From the NCBI GenBank assembly GCA_949987705.1, contig OX465281.1, positions 237,543,143-237,607,142 of the forward strand: a stretch of 64,000 bases of DNA. The letters run 5' to 3'. Position 1 is the stretch's first letter. The number at the start of each line of letters is the position of its first letter. A program made the position numbers and the translations under genes. Of this stretch, positions 52,901 through 61,900 are shown one piece after another. The notes beneath the pieces are model-generated. The model was not told the origin of the DNA. It did not search any database and saw only the letters and a list, made by a program, of their open reading frames with translations. The DNA is from Thereva unica (lineage: Eukaryota > Arthropoda > Insecta > Diptera > Therevidae).

Positions 52901-55900
52901 CAGAAGAGTTCGAAGTGCGACAAGGACTTAGACAAGGACATGGACTAGCCCCCATGCTTTTCAACTTGGCCCTAGAGTGGATGATAAGAAAAACGTCAGT
53001 ACAGAGAAGTGCGTCCATAGCAACGCACGTACAACTACTTGGATATGCGGATGACGTGAACATCGTGGGAAGGTTCTTCTTGGCAGTAAAAGAAGTACAC
53101 AGGGCTGAACATCAACGAAGAGAAAACAAAGGTGATGCAACAATCCAGACTGGAAGGTTTAGAATGGGAAGAAATATAACCATCGACGAACACAATCTAG
53201 AAGTAGTCGATAAAAGAGTCTACCTTGGGTCTACAATTACAAAAAGAAACGATGCAAAGAAAAAAATAACTAGACGATTGCTACTGGCTAATAGAGCTTT
53301 TTATTCCCAAAAAATCCTGCACTCAAGATTTGTGCACAGAATTGGATGGAATATGGCGAAGGAGATACAACAACGAGTTGTATGAAATTTTTGACGACCC
53401 ACAACTCTCAACGTTTATAAAAATCAATATAAGACTAGCCGGCCACGTAATTAGGATGGACGACAACCGTATTACAAAACGGCTTATGGTGGCAGAAATT
53501 CCAGGAAATAGACCAGTAGGTAGACCCAGCAGGAGATGGATGGACTCTGTGACGGCTGACGTAAAGCCAATGCTCAACATTCGGAACTGGAGAACTGCTG
53601 CAAGGAACCGTCAAGCTTGGAGAAATGCCCTAGAGGAGGCCAAGGCTCGATTTGGGCTGTAGCGCCATTGGATGGATGGTGGTCTTTATTTTAAACTGCT
53701 ACAGAAAAAATCAATTGCTTGGATTTTTAACCATCAACCTGGTCACTCTGTACACCCCGAGAGCTAATACTCTATGGCAGGCTGCGAATTTTGAACATTG
53801 CTCATAGCTGACTCTTTTTTTTCACATGTTGGAACCTTGTAGTACAAAATATTTTGTTAAATCTTGTTGAATCTCGCGGCCCGTACACTTTCCCCCGAAG
53901 GGCTGCATGCCACCCCTGTGTTAATTAAATCTTGATGAGGTAACTCTCTTCCCTATTGTCTTTAACACCGCAAGAATTTCAATTGGTTTGGACTTTTCCC
54001 AATATCTGTTATCTATTTCCTTTCAATTGTTTTAAACAATTCTATCCTTCCTCAAACAATTCCCGGAACTCTAACAGACGTGAAAGACATAAACGAGAAA
54101 TGTAGCTGTCCACAAGAAGAAAAAGTTTTCTCGTTACACACCTGTATAGGTGCTTATTTGAAAAGGTACATTTAAGCTCGTTGAAGTTAATTTATTGTCC
54201 TTCCCCCTAAAAGGTTGCTGCCATCTAAGTCCAATTTATATAGAAGCTTTGCTATATCTACATAACTAATACTATGTAAAGAGAACTACGCTTTTATTTT
54301 GATTTTTTTTTGTAGAAAGGTGATATTCCGAAGAAAAACCTTCCTAATACATAAGATGTTTGTCTGCATTACAAGGATGAATGGTTTGTTGGTCTAAATA
54401 ATCCTGGGCTTTTGGGATACATATTTTAAATCATAAGATTTGGAATTTGTTATGGTATTTCTCCTTTGGCCCCCCACGCAAAATATTTACTGCTGTGGTT
54501 AGAACTAAATTTCTCTAAAAGTATTTTGTTTTAACAGTCAATATTTTGCTAAACCTAAACCTTTGGAGAGTTGTAAATTCTGAGTGAAGTATTTCTCAAG
54601 TGCTTTGAGGTAAAAGGTTAATTTATTTTTGAAAAGTTGATCTTGGACAGGAAGGAAAAATGAATGTTTATTTTTAAATGTAAATTTATACTTAAGGGGT
54701 TTAAGCCTCTTTTGTTATTGTTTGTTGTTAAATAACATTTATCAATTTTTGCTGAAAGTTATGTTACCGTAAAGCGTTCTTAGGATAATTGAAAAATTAT
54801 ACGCAATAATTCTGTGAATGTGTGCGCTGTGATAAGCCTAAATATAATGTGGGTTTTTAAAATTATGTTTTTACTTTTTTAAAAATCTTAATCTCATCAT
54901 TGCTGTTTTGACTTAGCTGATTTTTTATGCGGAAGTTCAAGATCAGGGAAGAGCTCTTTATGACACCATATGATCTCCTGTCATTGCTGGTTTTATGTTG
55001 AAATGTAGTAAGCAGCAGATCCATGTTAAGTGAATTCCGAGTGGTTCAGAATGATATGACGATGAAACGTGTGTTTGAAATTTGCATGAAATGTGATGCC
55101 TTTTATGTGAAAAAGCCAAGTTATGCTCCGGCTTCACGGGCCTCAGTGCAATCAAGTTCATTTAAATCGAATTAAGTGGCTTCACCGCCTGGCATGTTCA
55201 GTTCGTGCTTGAAATTGTTTTTGCTTTTTCGCCAGAAGTTAGATCTGCAAAAGCGCGCTGGAATGACATTCTATTATTCCAGTTGATTACTCTTTTTGGT
55301 TTTTACTTTCAACCTCAATGTCATGTTCTGCTGGGCGAACTTAGGCTTGATTTTTTCTGCTGAAATTGTATGGGAACTGAAGCTAAAATTGAATTTTAGT
55401 ATACCAATTTGCTCGAACTTGCGCAGTTCGGCCGGTAAATTCGGGGTATAAAATTTGAAAAATAGAAAAGGATCGTATATAAGGTTAGGGATCTGAGGAT
55501 ACTGTACGATGGGTGTTACATTTAAATGTGGTAAGGAGTTCGAAAAACTAATCGCGGACAATTATTCGGTAGAGGTCAATTGGTTGATGAGATTCAACTC
55601 GTTTCAGGAGGCATAACACACCAGCGAGTAGATCGTCGACAGTACAAAGGGGCTTTCCCTGAGCCTCTAGTCTTTCACATAAAAAAAGAAAAAAATTATA
55701 GGGTGGAATCGAGTTCTGAGTACAATTTGCATTCAACACGGAATTCAAGCTTACTGCAAATTTTTCTCAATCGTAAATAATTTTCGTTTGATAAAGTGTT
55801 TACTGATCCTAGGAACATCTTCAAATTTGTCAATTCTAAGAAAAAAGTTGATAACTACCCTAATACTATGTAGCACACGAACTGGTCTAGCTGTGAGTCG

Positions 55901-58900
55901 CTTGTGATTTGCATCATTCTTTCATCGATGTTTCACACCTTCGGACTTTCAGCCTAATAACAATAATTTTCGCCACATAGTTCCTAACCGTGAGGCTCAT
56001 ATTTTACCTCTCTCAATTACCAGTGCTGATATCGTGAAACATATCGACGAACTCCCATTCGGCTTCACTTCTGACTTCTAACGGTACAGCCACACTTTTT
56101 CTAGACTAAAGAAGCAAAATTGGAGCTTTAAGAAATTGTTTAGGATGAAGAATATGGGTAATTACCTTCGTGACCATAGAGTGTGCCATTAAGCTTACTC
56201 AGAAAACCTGTTTTGATTCGATTGCGCAGGTCAAGCAGCATGGAAGTTATTAGTACTTAGTCGGAAGACCGCTTGATAAAACTACAATCGCGAAAGCATT
56301 GGTTGATGACGTAACATGTTTGTAGCGGGAGCGTGCATACTCTGAATACTAAATTATTTTACTCGGGATCTAAGCAACATAAATATTTGTAATCGGTTGC
56401 AGCCGAAACTCGAGTAACGTACATATACGCTAAAACAGAAAAAGTAAATTAAAAAAAATACCCATAAATTCTCAAGGAATCGAGTCCTTTTGAACGGTCA
56501 GTCAGTCTAGTGGCCAATCATCAGCGGAATAGGGGAATAAAATGTAGCATAACATGTACATGCAACTATTTCGGACTGATGAAAGTGCGATCATAGCCTC
56601 CTAGCGGTTGCCACTGCTACTATCCTATGAGAGAGGACAGGCTAATATGATCTGGCTAGTCCCTTCAAGTAAGGTTGGCGTGAGGCTAATAACTTCACCC
56701 GGAAAGAATAATTATTACGGAACGAGCAACATTTGTGTCGTTCAATGGAAGAGTGGTGTGGATTTTAAAATATTGGAGGTTGATTTGCTTTGGAGTCGCA
56801 TTTTGTCATATCTTTCACTGTGGGGGTGGAACGGCTTCAGAAGTGCACTATAAGTGCAATTATAGTGCACCTCTGGAGTTTTCTTTGGTTTTGTATTGGG
56901 GAATGTGACTCCAAAGCGGTTCAACCACTAGTGTTTTGAAGTGTGGAGTTGAACCGCTTTTACAGACCCATTTGTTACGAGAGACCAGGACCGAATCCCG
57001 GCTGTAGAGCCTTTAAAGATGAAGAAAATGTACTCATTGAGTAGTTTTCTTTCGATTCTACTCATGAGTATTTGAGGAGTGGGCGAACAAAACGGCACAT
57101 GTCCAGTTTTGCAAATTGTTCAGAAATCGCAAAAAACTGTTTCTGCCTCTGAACTGATCACATTAACTATTTATGAGTATGGTAGGTTGTGCTACTATTT
57201 GAACTCATTCTGACGGAAAAAATTTTTTTTAAATATGTTTAATACTTTAAGAGAAAAAATTAAAACAAAAATGGACATGTGCCCTTTTGCAGGGACACAA
57301 CTGGACATGTCCCGTTTTGTTAAACCCTTGAATGGACATGTGTCCTTTTGCAGGAACCCAACTGGACATGTTTTTTTTGTTTTTAGCCTTTTGGGGAGCT
57401 CCCTGGCCCGCTTAGAGGCAAGGGGGGATTTTTCTGGTATTTTTTCCTAATAGTAGGGACTGTTACGCAAATTTTAAGGGGTCATAATGCCCCCTACGGG
57501 CTTGTTTTGGGGCCGTGGGAGGCAAAAGTGAGGTAAATTTTAGTGCATTTTTAGTGCATTTTACGATGCACATACAAATCGATGTAATTAGAGCCCCAGG
57601 TGAGGTGCAATGAACTTCCATTGTTGATTAAAAACTTTTTTGTATGAAATACGTGCCCTTTTGAAAATCCACATTAACGAATGGTTAAAAAATATGAATA
57701 TTCGTAGGACATGTGCCTTTCTGCAGGGAAACCGTTACTTTGCTAACAAAAAAATATTACATGAAAGTGATTTTTGAATTGTCTGAGATTGAAATTAGTT
57801 GCAGTTTAGTGTAATGAACACGATTCCGTCAAAACACTGAAAACGGCCAACCATGGACATGTGCCGTTTTGTTCGCCCACTCCTCATTTAATCTAGTACT
57901 CTTCACCGATTCTGCATCCCTAGCCGCCTAGTCAAGATTTAGTTCTATGTCCCTGTTGATAAAGTTGGACATGAACTCACAATAAAAAAAATATGCTTGC
58001 TTTATTGCTTATTATTCAAGATTTTCTTTACTGTCATCTAGAATATTCCATTAAAAATTAAAAAAGCCTAAACAGAAGACAATTGCTTTATAAGGTTCAC
58101 CTAAAATGTAAAACAACACAAAAAAATATTAAAAACAAACAGGTTAATAACTAAGAATATAAGGTTAACAATTATTACATAATACCTATTTTCTAGCTCA
58201 AGTACGATTTATGTAATCCTATTATTCTAAACTTTAGTTTCCATGTTTTTGTTTTGTTATTGCTGTCAGTACTATAGATTTAATTCTCAAAAAAAAAAAA
58301 AACAAGTTCTGGATGATTTTTTTACACTTATCGCATGGAAACTAAAAACAATAGTTGAAAATTCAAGGATATAAAATAAAGTATTATATATTGGTTTTAG
58401 GAATCAATTGTAACTTTCATAAATGTTTCTTATTTTTTCTTTTTAACAAATAAAAATTGTGAAAACATCATATCAATCTACAAAACTCGCCAATTTTATT
58501 TATACCATACGGTTGTATATTAAGTCCTTTGTGTACTTAAGCCTGTGTACTTAACCTCGAAAAAATTCCATCAAAGCTTTTAGTGCTTCAGTCAAAAAAT
58601 CCAATTTCCATTCACATCGATGAGCAAAGTCAATATCCAATATTGGCATTTATGAAACTAGAGACGTATTAAATATCAAAATATTGAAATTTTTTTTCTA
58701 TTGCAGTTACTATTACTACGTTTATAAGCGGAGTTTCACTCCCGGATCTTCAATCCAAAGTAAAACTCCCGATGCGTTTATAAGCAATCCTGTAAATGCG
58801 ATGCGTTTATAAGCAATCCTTGTAAATCCAAAATACTTTCTGGTTTGAGATGACAGCTCCAAGCTCAAATTCAAAATCATAGCAAAGACATATATAAACC

Positions 58901-61900
58901 CAATGTTTAATTTAATTTATTTAAAAATATTAATAAACAAAGAAAAAAACTATTGTAGCAAAATAAAACACCCTGCTTCTTCTTTACAAAGTTTTTCCCC
59001 TTTGGAAAAAATTCTCACTCCCAGCCAGCGTTTATAAGCACAACATAAACCGGGATCGAAGTTTCACTCCAGCTTTTTCTTCGGGAGCGAAAATCCAAGT
59101 TCTGGATTTTCACTCCCGGTTTATAAGCGGTGTTTCACTCCGGATCGAAACTTCCATCCGGAGGGAAACTCCGCTTATAAACGTAGTATATGGTATGTAA
59201 AGCTAATTCAAAAATAAAAACATAATACAATGATGAAAATGCTTTTTAATTTAAGCCGCTAAAGTTATAAAATTGCAAGTTGCAATGCTCTTCTGACGTT
59301 ACATTTTATGTCCCAATATATTGTTTCAATCTTCCCCGTATTGTAAGGATTCTATTCAAGTGAAAGTATAATAGTTGAGAAAGGATAGAACAATATAAAG
59401 CGGCTTAAAAACGCTAATTAAAATGGAAAGCAAATTACCCCAGTAGTTACTCAGAAATGTGGCTCAAAAGATTGTCTTTAGTGAGTTATGCATAGTAGAA
59501 AATTGTATAGAGGCTGGATTTCTTTTAACATTATTTTCCTGAATGAAAGAAACATAATGAAAAGCTATGTAGCAGCAACAATGTTATTATGTATGTTGCC
59601 TAGGCGGTTTTCCGTTCCCTTTTTTTTTGTCAATCATCCGTCAATTAGACCGTATTCATATTCAAACAAGATAAACGTCAGAATAGACGAAGAAGAAAAT
59701 TATGTTTGGAGTAAACCTCGTCAAAAATGTAACAAATCTTTAAGTCGAGTCGAGTTTTAATAAAAAATAAGGCCGTCTGGTATACAGACGAAATTATTGT
59801 GTTATAAGAACAATTGTTACCAGTGATAACAGCAGAAGCTTTGAAATCAAGAAAGATCTCAAACGGGACAATTTCTTTTTATATCATTTCATTTTCCCAA
59901 CTTAGCAAACCTTCTTAAAGCAATGAAACCCATTCAAATAAATCAAAGCTTTACGTTTGCAGACAACATTCATTTCATTCAACGTTCTACCATTCTTTTT
60001 AAAAAAGTCATTACCCTTTGCTTTTTGACAAAAAAAAGTACTACGAACATAGATTTATCTGTTAATAAAGAAAAGAAAAAGATTAGAAAAACTCAGCGAC
60101 AATAAATCTCAAGTTAGATACTTAAAAACTTAGCATTGTCATATATAAAGACGACTTAGTAGTCCTATTTGTATACAAAGGTTAATGGCGCCAATAAACG
60201 TAAAGATAGAGTTCAACAGGGAATCCGTCTTCTATTTTGGGCCAATAAACGGAAAGATAAAAGTTCAACAGGGACTTCGCGTCTTCTATTTGGGCTGCAT
60301 AAAATCACGACTTATATGAAATCAAGATCAGGTTCTGTAAAGTTAATGTAAGTTGTAAAGAACGATCAAGACATAAAACTAGAAATGCCTGTATAAAAAC
60401 AAAAAATTTCCAAAATTTAGTTGGAATGGAAATTCTTTCTGAATGTAAAATAACGAGACTGATATTACTACGATGAGCTGCACACCCTCTGTGGCCTATA
60501 GACGTATGCAGAAAATAGAGTAGTTATCGATGTCTAGAATTTGAAATTGATGAAAAAAGAACAATACAAATTTCATTTTAACTAGGAAATAAGGATCCAC
60601 TGAAGGAAATATGTAAGGATCCAAAATGCAGCAACAGAAAAGTTTGAAGTACGAAAAGATCTTAGACAAGGGGATGGACTGGCGCTAATGTTATTCAAGT
60701 TCTCTCTAGATAAAGTGATAAGGAAAACGTCAACCCAGAGAAGCTCGTCAATAACAACACCCTGTGTACATTTACTTGGGTATACAGGTGAAGTGAAAAA
60801 CGTGGGAAGGTGTTTTTTTGGCAGTAAAAGAAGCTTATGTCGAACTCAAAGAGGCGGCGAAGAACAAAGGCCTAAACATCAAAGAAGAAAAAAGATTTAG
60901 AATGGGAATAAATATAACTATCGATGAACACAGCATAGACCTAGTCGATAAAACATTCTATTTCTATTTCTTGTTTAGGGGCGGGCGCCATGGCGGGCAA
61001 TGCGACCTATTTCATTTGGTCTATTGTGCCATCCCCGTCTTTAAAAACCATCGAGGTTAAGGCTTCTAGAATAGCCTAAAACTGATTTAGGGTCCCTGTC
61101 GAAAATCTCCCTGGGAGTAGGGAAGTCGCGCTGAACGATGCTTAATTTCTTTCTTGCTGTAGCCTGTAGTCGCACAGCAAGTGCTCCGTAGTTTCGGGAG
61201 CTGATCCGCAGTACCGACAGCTGCAATCGGGTACCAGTCCTATTTTGTTTAGATGGTTGTTAAGCGAACAGTAGCCCGTCAGGAAATCTGTTATTATTTT
61301 TAGCTCGCACCTCCTGAAGGTTGGCCGCTTTAGCTTTATCGATTTGGATAAATCTTTTAGCTTGACGAGCCCCCTGGATCCTTGTCCAGCTATGAAAAAA
61401 GAGCTGGTCGACCCAATTTTTGATAGCCGTTCTTACGTGGCAGCTTGCTAAGCTACAGAAAGGTTCCGGACCGATAGGTGATGAGTTTGCCCGTACTCTG
61501 CCAAGCTGTCGGCAATTTCATTACCAATGTCAGCTTCGTGACCCGGAATCCACTTCAGCGTGACACTGTTGTTGCTGCTTAGGGTTTCAGAGATAGGAGA
61601 CAATCCAGGACAGTCTTTGATGACACCCTGTGAGATTTAATGGCCAGCAGGGCAGCTTTACTGCCCGAGAAAAAAACAATGTTAGAGCTATTTGGAGCTC
61701 TATTAATATAATTCTGAGCATCCACCTGGATGGCGAGTATCTCAGCCTGAAAAACAGTGGCGGTAGTGGCCAGAGCTCCTTAGGCAATATACGCTTAGTC
61801 CTACCCCTTTATCGATTTTAGAACCGTCCATAAAGAGAGGTCTACCATCTTGCCACTCTGACCTTCGTCGAATAATCGTCGTAAACGGTTTGTCAAAGTC

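Larger units (their letters stand above)
51281..53918. mobile_element. hAT-type element boundary enclosing nested retroelements
   Basis: The ends are CAGGGGTGGCCAACC and, at the right, GCATGCCACCCCTG. TGTTAATT is duplicated on both sides (51273-51280 and 53919-53926), an 8-bp duplication with CAGGGGTGGC termini as in hAT elements. Between them no transposase is found. Most of the 2.6 kb is occupied by non-LTR fragments in two orientations, so it is a non-autonomous copy that later received other insertions. Confidence 0.8.

Noticed and set aside
59488..59760. A 90-codon plus-strand frame
   Set aside because: AT-rich composition, no domain and no neighbouring signals; chance length is plausible.
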